DNA of 64,000 nucleotides from UJ101 sp047975265 (GTDB lineage: Bacteria; Bacteroidota; Bacteroidia; Flavobacteriales; UJ101): the NCBI GenBank assembly GCA_047975265.1, contig JBKEDE010000016.1, positions 80,739 through 144,738 on the forward strand, written 5' to 3'. Positions 50,191 through 60,271 of this stretch are shown here, piece by piece (within the stretch, counting starts at the first letter, position 1; every line of letters begins with the position of its first letter). The notes beneath the pieces were generated by a model, which did no database searches, was not told where the DNA came from, and worked only from the letters and a program-made list of their open reading frames with translations. The translations under genes were made by a program, and so were the position numbers.

Positions 50191-51843
50191 ATGTTAAAAA
50201 AGTTAGAGATTAAAAATTATGTTTTAATCCAGAGTTTACAATTAAACCTAAACTCCGGATTTTTAACAATTACCGGAGAAACCGGTGCCGGAAAATCAAT
50301 TCTTTTAAATGCTTTGGGGATGATTCAAGGAAACCGTGCCGATTTGAAATCAATTCTGAATAAAGATAAAAAATGCTCGGTGGAAGCTGTTTTTAATATT
50401 CAAAAGTATGCTTTACAGTCTTTTTTTAAAGAATTTGATTTAGATTATGAGCACGAAACCATTATAAGAAGAGAAATTTTACCATCAGGAAAGTCAAGAG
50501 CTTTTATTAACGATACGCCGGTTTCTCTAAACATTTTACAATCTATAGGAGATCGTTTGATCGATATTCATTCACAACATGATACCGGCGATATTATTCA
50601 AAAATCATTTCAATTGGATTTGTTGGATTATATCGTTGGTCATATGGATTTTCGTAAAGAATATGCTTTAAAATTTTCAGATTTTACCCGATTAAATCAG
50701 GAATTAAAAGAGTTGAAAATAACTTTACAAGAATTACAAAATACACAAGACTATAATACATATTTACTCGAAGAGTTACAAAAAGCACAGCTACAATCAG
50801 GAGAACAAATGGTTTTGGAAGAAGAATTGGCATCATTGTCTCATGCAGAAGAGATTAAGTTAAACCTCTCAAAAACACTTCAGATTTATTCAGATGAGCA
50901 AATAGGTTTACAAACCATTTTAGGAGAATTACAAAATGCTTTAAATCAAATTGCCTCTTTTGATTCAAAAATTGAAAATTTAGCCAAACGAATTGAAAGT
51001 GTTTCTATTGAAACTGAAGACATTATTTCTGAGGTGGAACGCCTTAACGAAACAACAGAGCATAATCCGAATCGAATTAATGAAATTAATGAACGGCTTC
51101 AATTGCTTTATACATTGCAAAAGAAACATCAGACTGAGAATGTTGAAGAATTAGTAACAATTATGCATCAGCTTGAAGCAAAAGTATTGGATTATTCTTC
51201 TATTAATGAGCATATTATAAAAAAGCAAAAACAAAAAGATACGTTGTTGAATGAATTGGAACAAATGGCTGAAAAACTTCATCAAGGAAGAAGACAGCAT
51301 GTGGATCTTCTCTGTAAAAATATTGGAGAGCTTTTAGAACAAATGGAAATGCCGGAGGCACAACTTAAAATGGAAATTAAAGTATTAGAAAAGCTAACTT
51401 CAACGGGTAAAGATGATGTAATATTGCTTTTTAGTGCAAATAAAGGAAGTTCATTTCAATCCGTTAAGAGAGTAGCCTCAGGAGGAGAGCGTTCTCGTCT
51501 AATGCTTGCTATTAAAAGAATTTTGGCTGAAAGACAACAACTGCCTACACTCATTTTAGATGAAATCGATACAGGGGTTTCGGGTAAAGTAGCCGGAAAA
51601 ATGGGAATGATAATGAAGGAAATGGCAAAAAATATTCAAATGATTTCTGTAACACATCTTCCTCAAATTGCTGCCAAAGGAAGCCAACATTTTAAAGTGC
51701 GTAAAACCAATGATAAAATAACCACTTATATTCAGGTAGAAGAATTATCACCGAAAGAACGCATACAAGAAATTGCTCAAATGATTAGTGGCAGTACAGT
51801 TTCAAAGGCTGCTGAGGAACAAGCTAAAGAATTACTGAGCTAG
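50191..51843 (+). CDS. recN: DNA repair protein RecN
   Basis: SMC-like ATPase of 550 residues that acts in double-strand break repair. Walker A lies in TITGETGAGKSILLNALGM near the N-terminus, a long coiled coil fills about residues 160-365 (shorter helices around the hinge), and the C-terminal half has the signature VASGGERSRLMLAIKRI and Walker B LPTLILDEIDTGVSGKVAGK. The order is complete. The last 12 bases overlap the 3' end of dxs on the other strand. Confidence 0.95.
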   Translation: MLKKLEIKNYVLIQSLQLNLNSGFLTITGETGAGKSILLNALGMIQGNRADLKSILNKDKKCSVEAVFNIQKYALQSFFKEFDLDYEHETIIRREILPSGKSRAFINDTPVSLNILQSIGDRLIDIHSQHDTGDIIQKSFQLDLLDYIVGHMDFRKEYALKFSDFTRLNQELKELKITLQELQNTQDYNTYLLEELQKAQLQSGEQMVLEEELASLSHAEEIKLNLSKTLQIYSDEQIGLQTILGELQNALNQIASFDSKIENLAKRIESVSIETEDIISEVERLNETTEHNPNRINEINERLQLLYTLQKKHQTENVEELVTIMHQLEAKVLDYSSINEHIIKKQKQKDTLLNELEQMAEKLHQGRRQHVDLLCKNIGELLEQMEMPEAQLKMEIKVLEKLTSTGKDDVILLFSANKGSSFQSVKRVASGGERSRLMLAIKRILAERQQLPTLILDEIDTGVSGKVAGKMGMIMKEMAKNIQMISVTHLPQIAAKGSQHFKVRKTNDKITTYIQVEELSPKERIQEIAQMISGSTVSKAAEEQAKELLS

Positions 51844-53559
51844 TATATCCAAAATAAAGGCGTGAATTTGTTTTTCGGAAAGTCCGATTTGCTCTTTTAG
51901 TTCTTCTATAGTTCCGTGTTCTATAAAAATATCCGGATAACCTTGTACTAAAATACGACCGGTGTATGATTTTTTTTGAGCATAATGTAGAACCTGTTGT
52001 CCAAAGCCCCCTTTTATAACACTCTCTTCATAAGTAATAACGGTTTGATGAGTTTGTAAAATTTCATCTAAAACTTTATAGTCTAATGGTTTAATAAAAG
52101 GAAAATGGATATGGGTAAAAGAGGCGTTAAGAGAGGCTATGCTATTTCCAATTGTTCCGGTAGAAAGAACAGCAACTTGGCTTCCCTTCTTTTTTATAAC
52201 GGCTTTTCCTATTTCAAGTTTTGTAAAATCCTGCTTCCATTTCATTTGATATCCAACACCTCTTGGATATCGGATAGTAAAGGGTTGTGAGGTATTTTGT
52301 GAGGTAAACAGTAAATTTCTAAGTTCAATTTCATCAAAAGGGGCTGAAATAATGAGGTTGGGAATGGAATTTAATAAAGCAATATCAAATAAACCATGAT
52401 GCGTAGCACCGTCTTCACCTACTAATCCTGCACGATCAATACAAAAAACAACCGGTAAATTTTGCAAAGCTACATCGTGAATTACTTGATCATAAGCACG
52501 TTGCAAGAAAGTAGAATATATGGCAACGTAAGGTTTAAAACCTTGTGTAGCTAATCCGGCTGCTAAAGTAACCGCATGTTGTTCGGCAATTCCCACATCA
52601 ATAGCACGTTCAGGAAATTGTTCAATCATATATTTTAATGAACTTCCTGTGGGCATAGCGGGTGTAATTCCAAAAATACGAGGATTATTATCAGCCAATT
52701 CACAAAGAGTTTTTCCAAATACATCCTGAAATTTAGAGGGTTGATTTTCACTGTTATGATTTAATCGTTCACCTGTTATTTTGTTAAATTTTCCGGGTGA
52801 ATGCCATGTAATTTGCTCTTCTTCTGCCTTTTTATACCCTTTTCCTTTAATTGTACTAACATGAAGAAATTTTGGAGCTTGTATTGCTTTTAAATCTTCA
52901 AAGGCTTGAAGTAAGGCGTTGAAATCATGTCCGTCAATGGGTCCGTAATAATAAAATCCTAAAGCCTCAAAAATATTTTGTATTTCTGATTGATTTTTTT
53001 CTCGGTTAATATAGGAGAGATGTTTTTTAAGAGCTCCGACACTGGGATCAATTCCAATTTGATTATCGTTTAAAATAATGGTTAGATTGCTATGGGTTGC
53101 ACCTGCATGGTTAAGTGCCTCAAAAGCCATTCCTGAAGCAATGGAAGCATCTCCGATTACAGCAATATGGTTACGTTTTTCTCTTTTTAGATTAGAAGCT
53201 AGTGCCATGCCTAAAATAGCAGAAATAGAAGTAGAGGAATGACCTGTTCCAAAATCATCATAAATACTTTCTTTACGGCTTGGAAAACCGCTGATTCCAT
53301 TTAATTGTCGAAGTGTTTCTAAGCTCCTTCCTGTTAATAATTTATGAGGATAAGCTTGATGACCCACATCCCAAATCAGTTTGTCGTGAGGAAATTTATA
53401 AAAATGGTGTAAAGCAATGGTTAATTCTACAACACCTAAACTAGCACCCAGATGTCCTTCTTTGGACGAAACAATATCGATAATCTTTTGACGAATCATT
53501 TCAGCCAATTGAGGAAGATCTTGTTGTTTAACAGACTGTATGTTGATATTTTTAAACAT
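51832..53559 (-). CDS. dxs: 1-deoxy-D-xylulose-5-phosphate synthase
   Basis: Thiamine-diphosphate enzyme joining pyruvate and glyceraldehyde 3-phosphate for isoprenoids and for pyridoxal phosphate. The 575-residue product is shorter than E. coli Dxs (620) but has all parts: the HLGASLGVVELTIALH block with WDVGHQAYPHK, the TPP motif GDASIASGMAFEALN to ILNDN, the catalytic glutamate in DVGIAEQHAVTLAAG and the C-terminal domain. The shortening is spread over loops. It converges on recN with a 12-base overlap. Confidence 0.95.
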   Translation of the reverse strand: MFKNINIQSVKQQDLPQLAEMIRQKIIDIVSSKEGHLGASLGVVELTIALHHFYKFPHDKLIWDVGHQAYPHKLLTGRSLETLRQLNGISGFPSRKESIYDDFGTGHSSTSISAILGMALASNLKREKRNHIAVIGDASIASGMAFEALNHAGATHSNLTIILNDNQIGIDPSVGALKKHLSYINREKNQSEIQNIFEALGFYYYGPIDGHDFNALLQAFEDLKAIQAPKFLHVSTIKGKGYKKAEEEQITWHSPGKFNKITGERLNHNSENQPSKFQDVFGKTLCELADNNPRIFGITPAMPTGSSLKYMIEQFPERAIDVGIAEQHAVTLAAGLATQGFKPYVAIYSTFLQRAYDQVIHDVALQNLPVVFCIDRAGLVGEDGATHHGLFDIALLNSIPNLIISAPFDEIELRNLLFTSQNTSQPFTIRYPRGVGYQMKWKQDFTKLEIGKAVIKKKGSQVAVLSTGTIGNSIASLNASFTHIHFPFIKPLDYKVLDEILQTHQTVITYEESVIKGGFGQQVLHYAQKKSYTGRILVQGYPDIFIEHGTIEELKEQIGLSEKQIHAFILDILAQ

Positions 53560-53696
53560 TAGAGCAAAGGTAAGAGGATTAAAATAAAGTAAAAAATTAA
53601 AATTAAAGTGTTTGAATATGAGATAATAAGGTATAAGTGTATGGTTTACAATATTTAAAACCTTAAAAAATACTATTATACTCTAAATTGTTTTCA

Positions 53697-53704
53697 TAGC
53701 TTTG
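53697..53704 (+). promoter_or_regulatory. Candidate -7 promoter element of fbp (TAGCTTTG)
   Basis: TAnnTTTG match 21 bases before the ATG at 53725. It makes the TTG at 53716 an unlikely start. Confidence 0.5.
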
Positions 53705-53724
53705 TAAAACCAATTTTGAGAAAA

Positions 53725-54723
53725 ATGATATCGAATAATTTAACATTAGGGGAATATATAATTGAAAAACAAAAAGATTTTAAGTATTCAACAGGAGAGT
53801 TAACCCGTTTATTAAGTGCGATCCGGCTTGCTTCTAAAATTGTTCACAAAGAAGTAAATAAAGCCGGTTTGGCTGATATTATCGGATCAGTAGGTTCTAA
53901 AAATGTACAAGGAGAAGCTCAACAAAAATTAGATGTTTTTGCCAATGAAATATTTATTGATGCACTGAGCAACAGGGACGTGGTTTGCGGTATTGCTTCT
54001 GAAGAGAATGATAATTTTATTGCCATTGACCGAGGGGCTAATTCTTACCAAAGTAAATACGTTGTGCTTATCGATCCGTTAGATGGTTCTTCCAACATTG
54101 ATGTAAATGTTTCAGTAGGAACAATTTTCTCTATTTTTCGCAGAATAACTCCGGAAGGAACACCCGTTCAAGAGAAAGATTTTCTTCAAAAAGGAACGGA
54201 GCAAGCAGCAGCAGGTTATGTAGTGTACGGTTCTTCAACGATGATTGTTTTTACGACAGGAAACGGTGTAAGCGGCTTTACATACGATAGTTCGTTAGGG
54301 GTTTTTTATTTATCTCATCCTGATATTGTAATCCCAAAAAAAGGTTCCATCTATTCAATTAATGAAGGAAATTATATCCATTTCCCACAAGGAATAAAAG
54401 ACTACATCAAATACTGCCAAGAAGAGAAGGAAGATCGTCCGTACACTTCTCGATATATTGGCTCTTTAGTAGCTGATTTTCATAGAAATATGCTAAAAGG
54501 AGGAATCTATTTATATCCTACAACCACTAAATCTCCTAAAGGAAAACTTCGTTTATTATATGAATGTAATCCGATTGCTATGTTAGCTGAACAAGCCGGA
54601 GGAAAAGCTTCAAATGGTTTTATGAGAATTATGGAAATTGAACCTACGGAATTACACCAGCGTGTGCCTTTTGTTTGTGGATCAACTGAAATGGTTGAAA
54701 AAGTAGAAGAATTTATGCGGTGA
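53725..54723 (+). CDS. fbp: Fructose-1,6-bisphosphatase class I
   Basis: Gluconeogenic removal of the 1-phosphate from fructose 1,6-bisphosphate. The ATG at 53725 (MISNNLTLGEYIIEKQ) gives 332 residues. Metal and substrate motifs are complete: GIASEEND, the IDPLDGSSNIDVNVSVGTIF signature, RYIGSLVADFHRNML and KGGIYLYP. The C-terminal block YECNPIAMLAEQAGGKAS is present. It stands alone and ends with an 11-base overlap with the convergent MFS gene. Confidence 0.96.
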   Translation: MISNNLTLGEYIIEKQKDFKYSTGELTRLLSAIRLASKIVHKEVNKAGLADIIGSVGSKNVQGEAQQKLDVFANEIFIDALSNRDVVCGIASEENDNFIAIDRGANSYQSKYVVLIDPLDGSSNIDVNVSVGTIFSIFRRITPEGTPVQEKDFLQKGTEQAAAGYVVYGSSTMIVFTTGNGVSGFTYDSSLGVFYLSHPDIVIPKKGSIYSINEGNYIHFPQGIKDYIKYCQEEKEDRPYTSRYIGSLVADFHRNMLKGGIYLYPTTTKSPKGKLRLLYECNPIAMLAEQAGGKASNGFMRIMEIEPTELHQRVPFVCGSTEMVEKVEEFMR

Positions 54724-55900
54724 TCGTTTTCTTCTTTTTGTTTAGATCGTGTATAATAAGAAAAATTAAAGTACAAAAGGTGATAAAAGCAACGCCATAA
54801 AATGCATGAGGAATATGAGTCAGGTCATTATCATAATAAAATCCTGAAATGATGGCTCCAAGTGTGATACCCAATTCAAAAAGAATATACATCGTAGCAA
54901 ATGCTCTTCCTCGATTTTCTGTATTACTTAAATCGGTAACCCATGCATAAATAGTTGGAGCATAAATTCCCCGTGCTATTCCATAAAGGAACCCACCTAT
55001 ATATAGAAGAATAGTAGTGGTAGAAGCTCCAATAGTAATCATGGCTATAATAAGCAGAAACATTCCCCATTTTACAACGATAACTCTTCCATAAACATCA
55101 GATATTTTGCCTGCAAAAACCCGAACCAACATAGAAGCAACCAAAACATATGAAAAAAATATTCCTTTATTATCAGCTCCTAAAGAATCGGCAAAATCAG
55201 GAATTAAAGTAACCACTACACCGTAAGAAGTAACATTAAATAAAAAAATAAAAGAAGGCAATAGAACACGGGGTTCAAAAAAATCTTTTTTAGTTATTTT
55301 GAATAATTTCCACGAGAAAGCCTTCCTATTTTCTTTTGGCAGAGTTTCTTTCATTCCGAAAAAGATTAAAACGGAGAGTAAAGAAATAAATCCTGATGTG
55401 ATAAACATAGGTGTAAAACCCCAAGTTTCTTTAATGAACGATCCTAATGCAGGTCCGGCTGCCATACCCATACTTCCTAAAACACCTAAAATTCCCAAAG
55501 CCTCGCCTCTTCGGTTAGGAGGAATTATATCTGCTAAGTAAGCTGCCGTAGCCGTTGGCTTAAATCCGGTGGACATTCCATGTATAGAACGTAAAATAAA
55601 AAAGCCTGTAACAACCGTCCAAACGGGGTATAAAACAGAAGCTATACAAGCAATACCAGCACCAAAAATCATGATGGGCATTCGCCCGATAGAATCGGTT
55701 AATTTACCGCTTAAAGGGCGGGAAAGCATTGCTACAATAGTAAAACAGGCAATAATGTAACCAACATTGATATCTTGACCTCCTATGCTTTTTAAAAAAT
55801 CAGGTAATTCGGGTATAATCATATTAAAGCTCATAAAAAAGAATAACGAGCTAATGCTGAGTAACCAAAACTGACGGTTTTTTAAAAAATTTTGAGGCAT
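54713..55900 (-). CDS. MFS transporter
   Basis: Twelve-helix major facilitator protein of 395 residues. The ATG at 55900 (MPQNFLKNRQFWLLSIS) is preferred to one at 55921, as a TAAATTTG element at 55926-55919 would start the transcript near 55912. The loop 2-3 motif is present as RPLSGKLTDSIGRMPIMIFG, and its repeat in the second half as RVFAGKISDVYGRVIVVKWG. The fifth helix has GILGVLGSMGMAAGPALGSF, the drug/H+ antiporter-like pattern. The substrate cannot be told from sequence. Confidence 0.88.
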   Translation of the reverse strand: MPQNFLKNRQFWLLSISSLFFFMSFNMIIPELPDFLKSIGGQDINVGYIIACFTIVAMLSRPLSGKLTDSIGRMPIMIFGAGIACIASVLYPVWTVVTGFFILRSIHGMSTGFKPTATAAYLADIIPPNRRGEALGILGVLGSMGMAAGPALGSFIKETWGFTPMFITSGFISLLSVLIFFGMKETLPKENRKAFSWKLFKITKKDFFEPRVLLPSFIFLFNVTSYGVVVTLIPDFADSLGADNKGIFFSYVLVASMLVRVFAGKISDVYGRVIVVKWGMFLLIIAMITIGASTTTILLYIGGFLYGIARGIYAPTIYAWVTDLSNTENRGRAFATMYILFELGITLGAIISGFYYDNDLTHIPHAFYGVAFITFCTLIFLIIHDLNKKKKTITA

Positions 55901-55918
55901 AATGATTCTATCAAGCCA

Positions 55919-55926
55919 CAAATTTA
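55919..55926 (-). promoter_or_regulatory. Candidate -7 promoter element of the MFS gene (TAAATTTG)
   Basis: Minus-strand TAnnTTTG match 19 bases upstream of the ATG at 55900. Confidence 0.45.
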
Positions 55927-56002
55927 GTATATTTAACTTGGATAAAGTGTTCTAAGAGATTTTTTTAAAAGTATTCTTATTTTTAAATATGCTTTTAATT
56001 TT

Positions 56003-56959
56003 CTACCATTCATCATAATCACAACGACAAACACTTTGACAGAGAATTTTAATTCCTATACGTATTTGGTGTCCTCCTCGATAATAAGAACCGTATTGAC
56101 CTAAATCAACATCATAAGAATAGGAAATTTTCCAACTGCTTTTATCTAAACCGACAACGGGTGTGAAAGCTAAACTATTAAAACCACTATCTGTATGAGC
56201 ACGATAGGAAGCACGAGCCCATAAACGCGTATCTTGATTAATTCCGTATGAAAATTTAGCACCTATATCAAACATATCCCGACGTTGTTCTTCCTCTAAT
56301 ATATAAGTTGCAGAAGGTGTAATGGAAATGGCTTTGGAAGGTTTTAGTTTGTACTCAACAGTTCCGATATAATTTCTTTGATTAATGGGTTCTTCAATGC
56401 CATCATCTTTAGAAAAAAAATTGAATAATGAATTAGCTGTTAAACTGGCACGAAAAGGTCCTTTTAAATAGGTAAAAGACATATTGGCATTAAAATTATA
56501 AGAACTTCTGTTAGCCAAAACAGGATCTATACTATTTTCTACCAAGCTGGATAAATCTCCGTAATTAAATAAGATGGCTTGTGCAGAGAGAGCCATTTGT
56601 AAACGATGGGGACTTTTGACTTCATCTCCGTTAAAAATTAAATGATGATTATAGGTTATTTGCATTTCTGTTTGTTTGGTCGGACCGTTTTCATCTCTCA
56701 TAATATACGCTCCGATACCGCGTCGTTCGCCAATTCTTTTATTAAAACTAAGGACATAAGTAGCAGGATGTTCATCTGCTCCAAACCATTGTTGCCTTAC
56801 AGAAAGAGATAAATCGCCGCAAACACTTCTCCCTGCCATAGAAGGATGTAAAAGGTATTCGTCTCCCAAAAGATAGGTATTATAATAAGGCAACCCGTCT
56901 TGAGCAGAGCTGATTAAGGATACAAATCCCAGTATGGTAATTAAAAGTGGTTTTTTCAT
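56003..56959 (-). CDS. PorP/SprF family outer-membrane protein (type IX secretion associated)
   Basis: Outer-membrane barrel protein of 318 residues with a signal peptide (LITILGFVSLISSAQ). The family pattern is clear: YNTYLLGDEYLLHPSMAGRS near the mature N-terminus, SLSVRQQWFG, then RIGERRGIGAYIMRDENGP, with many amphipathic strands to the end. Such proteins work with the type IX system, often beside the large adhesin they help display. No such adhesin adjoins it, so this is a lone copy. It may serve surface proteins encoded elsewhere, such as that at 29.5 kb. Confidence 0.88.
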   Translation of the reverse strand: MKKPLLITILGFVSLISSAQDGLPYYNTYLLGDEYLLHPSMAGRSVCGDLSLSVRQQWFGADEHPATYVLSFNKRIGERRGIGAYIMRDENGPTKQTEMQITYNHHLIFNGDEVKSPHRLQMALSAQAILFNYGDLSSLVENSIDPVLANRSSYNFNANMSFTYLKGPFRASLTANSLFNFFSKDDGIEEPINQRNYIGTVEYKLKPSKAISITPSATYILEEEQRRDMFDIGAKFSYGINQDTRLWARASYRAHTDSGFNSLAFTPVVGLDKSSWKISYSYDVDLGQYGSYYRGGHQIRIGIKILCQSVCRCDYDEW

Positions 56960-57137
56960 GTTTTAATTTTTCGTTTTATTTCAGGTTATTAGGTTTTAAT
57001 TAGATATAGATGACTTCATCATAATCAAATTTTTTTGTAAAACGAAAGGAACAACGAAACAATATATAAAAAAAAATTGAGAAATAATCTTTAAAATATT
57101 AAAATTTGTTTTTTAAAGCATATTTCCATTAAAAGAT

Positions 57138-57635
57138 TTACTCTTTTTTCCAGCTTAGTTTTGTTTTTCCTTCTATGATTCCCCACTTATCACTCATTCC
57201 TCCGTTTATTTCCAAAACATATTGCACCGGACCCGTTGAGCCTTGAATACCATATTCCGTCATGGGAGGAGCATTTTTAACGATATTCAATACAACAGAA
57301 TCTTCTGTAACGTACAAAATATCCAAAGGAATTCGGGTATCTTGCATCCAAAAGTTTTTAAGTTCTGCTTTTGGGAATAAAAACAACATTCCTTGATTTT
57401 CTTTCATGGAATAGCGGTGCTTTAAACCTTCTGAAGTTTCATAATCACTTTCTGCAAACTCAATATCAAGAAGTTGGATGGTTTTTTGATCATTTTTAAG
57501 TTCTAAAGTGCCTTCTTTAGTAAAAAATCGTTCAATGCGTTGTTGTGTTTTTGATTCTTGTTGTATTTGATCATTTTTACACGAAATGAAAAAAGACAGG
57601 ATAATAAAAAGGCAATATTTAACAAATAAGTTCAT
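57138..57635 (-). CDS. DUF192 family lipoprotein
   Basis: Lipoprotein of 165 residues; the signal ends in ILSFFISC with the lipid-bearing Cys at 19. The DUF192 domain fills residues about 50-160, with the features SEGLKHRYSMKENQGMLFLF, FWMQDTRIPLDILYV and YVLEINGGMSDKWGI. The family is found in envelopes and in archaea; its function is not established. It follows the lgt-yidD pair on the same strand with an 85-base gap, and Lgt would lipidate it. Confidence 0.9.
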   Translation of the reverse strand: MNLFVKYCLFIILSFFISCKNDQIQQESKTQQRIERFFTKEGTLELKNDQKTIQLLDIEFAESDYETSEGLKHRYSMKENQGMLFLFPKAELKNFWMQDTRIPLDILYVTEDSVVLNIVKNAPPMTEYGIQGSTGPVQYVLEINGGMSDKWGIIEGKTKLSWKKE

Positions 57636-57720
57636 ATGATGAATAAATTTTTTACAAATTTAGTTTAAAAAGCTATTTATATAATATTTTAGATAAATTT
57701 TAACTTTTTAATTAGAGTAT

Positions 57721-58641
57721 TTAACTGTTTTGCAGTCTTTTAAAAGAAGTAATCAAAACAATGATTCCGATAAGGATAAAAGGAATACTGAGCAATTGCC
57801 CTGTATTTAAAGCCCAATCAGCACGAGATTCAACTTGTGCGAGTTTGAAAAATTCTACGAAAAAACGAACAGACCATAAAAGAATAAAGAATAACCCAAA
57901 AAGAAATCCGCTGTATTTTTTTACAGATGTTTTAAAAAACAAAAAAGCCAATAAGATAAAAATAAGAATGTATCCGGTTGCTTCGTACATTTGTGCCGGA
58001 TGCCGATATAATTCGGGATTATAAATAGGGTTATTCATTTGTGAATGAGGTACAAACATATTCACAAATTTTGTAGCCCAAGGTAAATTTTCCGATGTGG
58101 GAAAACCGACCATTTCAGAATTAAAGAAATTTCCTGTTCGAACAAAAGCTCCTCCCAATGCCACAGGAATTACGATACGGTCATATAGCCAGAAGAATTT
58201 TTTTCCTAAAGGTTTTAAAAATTTTTTCCAAAACAAAGCAAAAGCAATAAAAAAGCCTATGGTAGCTCCGTGGCTTGCTAAGCCACTAAAACCGGTAAAT
58301 TCCCAACCTTGAATCCAATGTTGTCCAAATAGATTAATTAAAAAAGTATCAGGATTTTCCCGAATGGGAAGAATAATTTCTAATAAATGATTCTGATAAT
58401 AATCCCAACTATAAAAGAAAACTTCACCTAAACGCATTCCGACAAACATTCCGATTAAGGAATACATCAACAATGGATCAAGTAAATCAAAACTTACTTT
58501 TTCGCGTGTAAAAATATATTTCATAATGTAAAAAGCACAAAAAAATGCTAAAAGATACATCAAACTGTAAAATCGAAGGGTAAAAAAATCACCAATAGGA
58601 ATTCCCAAAGGAGGATCCCAAGTAAAAGCTAAAATCGTCAT
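57721..58641 (-). CDS. lgt: Prolipoprotein diacylglyceryl transferase
   Basis: Inner-membrane enzyme of 306 residues that adds diacylglycerol to the lipobox cysteine, the first step for the lipoproteins in this window (BamD, DUF4136, DUF192, the TroA-like protein). It has seven membrane helices, with conserved SHGATIGFFIAFALF after the third and the RTGNFFNSEMVGFPT signature in the centre. The C-terminal block RHPAQMYEATGYILIF is complete. It overlaps yidD by ATGA. Confidence 0.95.
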   Translation of the reverse strand: MTILAFTWDPPLGIPIGDFFTLRFYSLMYLLAFFCAFYIMKYIFTREKVSFDLLDPLLMYSLIGMFVGMRLGEVFFYSWDYYQNHLLEIILPIRENPDTFLINLFGQHWIQGWEFTGFSGLASHGATIGFFIAFALFWKKFLKPLGKKFFWLYDRIVIPVALGGAFVRTGNFFNSEMVGFPTSENLPWATKFVNMFVPHSQMNNPIYNPELYRHPAQMYEATGYILIFILLAFLFFKTSVKKYSGFLFGLFFILLWSVRFFVEFFKLAQVESRADWALNTGQLLSIPFILIGIIVLITSFKRLQNS

Positions 58642-58892
58642 ATATTTTTTTGTTTTTTAGAAGGTACGGGGTCATACCCACTTCCTCCCCAAGGATTACA
58701 ACTAAAGATTCGTTTTATTGAAAGCCAACTTCCGTAAAATAATCCGTGAACATGCAATGCTTCTAACGTATAAGCTGAGCAGGTAGGAGAATAACGGCAA
58801 TTAGAACCTAATAACGGACTGATAAAAAATTGATAAAACCGAATAAGTATCACAAAGGGAAAAATGATTATTTTGTTTAGATTTTCTTTCAT
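58638..58892 (-). CDS. yidD: Membrane protein insertion efficiency factor YidD
   Basis: Small protein of 84 residues at the inner membrane that helps YidC-linked insertion. The ATG at 58892 (MKENLNKIIIFPFVILIRFY) is preferred to a GTG at 58901. The family cysteine motifs are intact: SNCRYSPTCSAYTLEAL, then LSIKRIFSCNPWGGSGYDPV. It overlaps the start of lgt by four bases, so both are made together. Confidence 0.95.
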   Translation of the reverse strand: MKENLNKIIIFPFVILIRFYQFFISPLLGSNCRYSPTCSAYTLEALHVHGLFYGSWLSIKRIFSCNPWGGSGYDPVPSKKQKNI

Positions 58893-58972
58893 ATTTTCCA
58901 CAAATGTAAGGATTTCATTATTTCAGAAGACCAAATTTTGTACAAAAAAAGAAAGATTTTGAGAATTTACGA

Positions 58973-60265
58973 TCATCTATCCAAATGATTTTTTAGCTCT
59001 TCAAAATCGTTTTTAATTTGAAAAGTCTTTTTTTCCTTATCCATAAGTTTTTGTAAATGCGATGGAATTGGGGTGGATTCTTTAATAACGGATTCAATAA
59101 CCGTATTAAATTTGGATGGATGAGCCGTTTCTAAAAAAATCCCGATAGAAGATTGATCTTGAGTTTTGATAAGATAATCTTTTAGTCCCAAATAACCTAC
59201 GGCACCGTGTGTATCCATCAAATAGTTGTACTTGTTTTTTACTTCTAAAAGAATATGACGTGTTTCGACATCGGTATAAGTTGCTCCTGAGAGGTGTTTT
59301 TTTAAGTTTTCAAAATCTTTATAAAGTGTTTGAACTCGTATGAAATTACTTGGGTTTCCTACATCCATAGCATTTGAAATGGTAGGAATGGTTTTTTTAG
59401 GTGTATATTCGTGAGTTGATAAAAAGCGATCAACAACATTATTCACATTGTTTGAGGCAATAAAATGTTTTACGGGAAATCCTAATTGTTGTACCATCAT
59501 TCCGGCACAAATATTTCCAAAATTACCTGAAGGGACAGAAAAAATAACCTCTTTATTTTGAAATGCTTGCAAGGCAAAAATATAATAAAACATTTGTGGA
59601 AGCCATCGGGCTACATTAATAGAATTAGCAGAGGTTAAACCAAATCGCTCTTTTAATTCTTGATCTGAAAAAGCGGTTTTAACCAATTCTTGACAATCGT
59701 CAAAAGAGCCTTCTACTTCAATGGCTGTAATGTTTTCTCCCAATGTGGTTAATTGTTTTTCTTGCAAAACACTTACTTTTCCTTTTGGGTATAAAATGAT
59801 GACATCAACACCCATTACTTTATAAAATCCATTGGCTACCGCACCTCCCGTATCACCGGAAGTAGCGACTAAAACTGTTATTTTTTTATGTCTTTTTTGA
59901 TTAAAATACTTAAGACACTGAGCCATAAAACGGGCTCCAACATCTTTAAAAGCTAAAGTAGGACCATGAAACAACTCCAATGCATAAATATTATCATGAA
60001 TAGGAACAATCGGAAACTCAAACGAAAGAGTTTCCTTAACAATTTGTTTTAGATCATAATTAGGAATGGAATTACCTACAAACTGTTTAATGGCTTCAAA
60101 AGCGATTTCTTCACGAGTTAAGGTATAAAATTTTTCTAATAAAGATTGATCCAATTGTTCGATTTTTTTAGGAAAAAACAATCCTTTATCAGGAGCAAGG
60201 CTTTCAAGTACTGCTTCCTCAAAATCAACTTCTTTTGTATATCCGTTTAAGCTATAATATTTCAT
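58973..60265 (-). CDS. thrC: Threonine synthase
   Basis: PLP enzyme of 430 residues converting O-phosphohomoserine to threonine. The PLP lysine lies in GPTLAFKDVGARFMAQCL, with phosphate-binding ATSGDTGGAVANGFY and PSGNFGNICAGMM. The N-terminal MKYYSLNGYTKEVDFEEAVL matches the family opening. It is the last gene of the thrA-thrB-thrC operon and begins 6 bases after thrB. Confidence 0.95.
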   Translation of the reverse strand: MKYYSLNGYTKEVDFEEAVLESLAPDKGLFFPKKIEQLDQSLLEKFYTLTREEIAFEAIKQFVGNSIPNYDLKQIVKETLSFEFPIVPIHDNIYALELFHGPTLAFKDVGARFMAQCLKYFNQKRHKKITVLVATSGDTGGAVANGFYKVMGVDVIILYPKGKVSVLQEKQLTTLGENITAIEVEGSFDDCQELVKTAFSDQELKERFGLTSANSINVARWLPQMFYYIFALQAFQNKEVIFSVPSGNFGNICAGMMVQQLGFPVKHFIASNNVNNVVDRFLSTHEYTPKKTIPTISNAMDVGNPSNFIRVQTLYKDFENLKKHLSGATYTDVETRHILLEVKNKYNYLMDTHGAVGYLGLKDYLIKTQDQSSIGIFLETAHPSKFNTVIESVIKESTPIPSHLQKLMDKEKKTFQIKNDFEELKNHLDR

Positions 60266-60271
60266 TTAAAA

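Noticed and set aside
57761..58312. Two plus-strand open frames opposite lgt
   Set aside because: Antisense to membrane-helix codons, Lys- and Pro-rich, with no start context.
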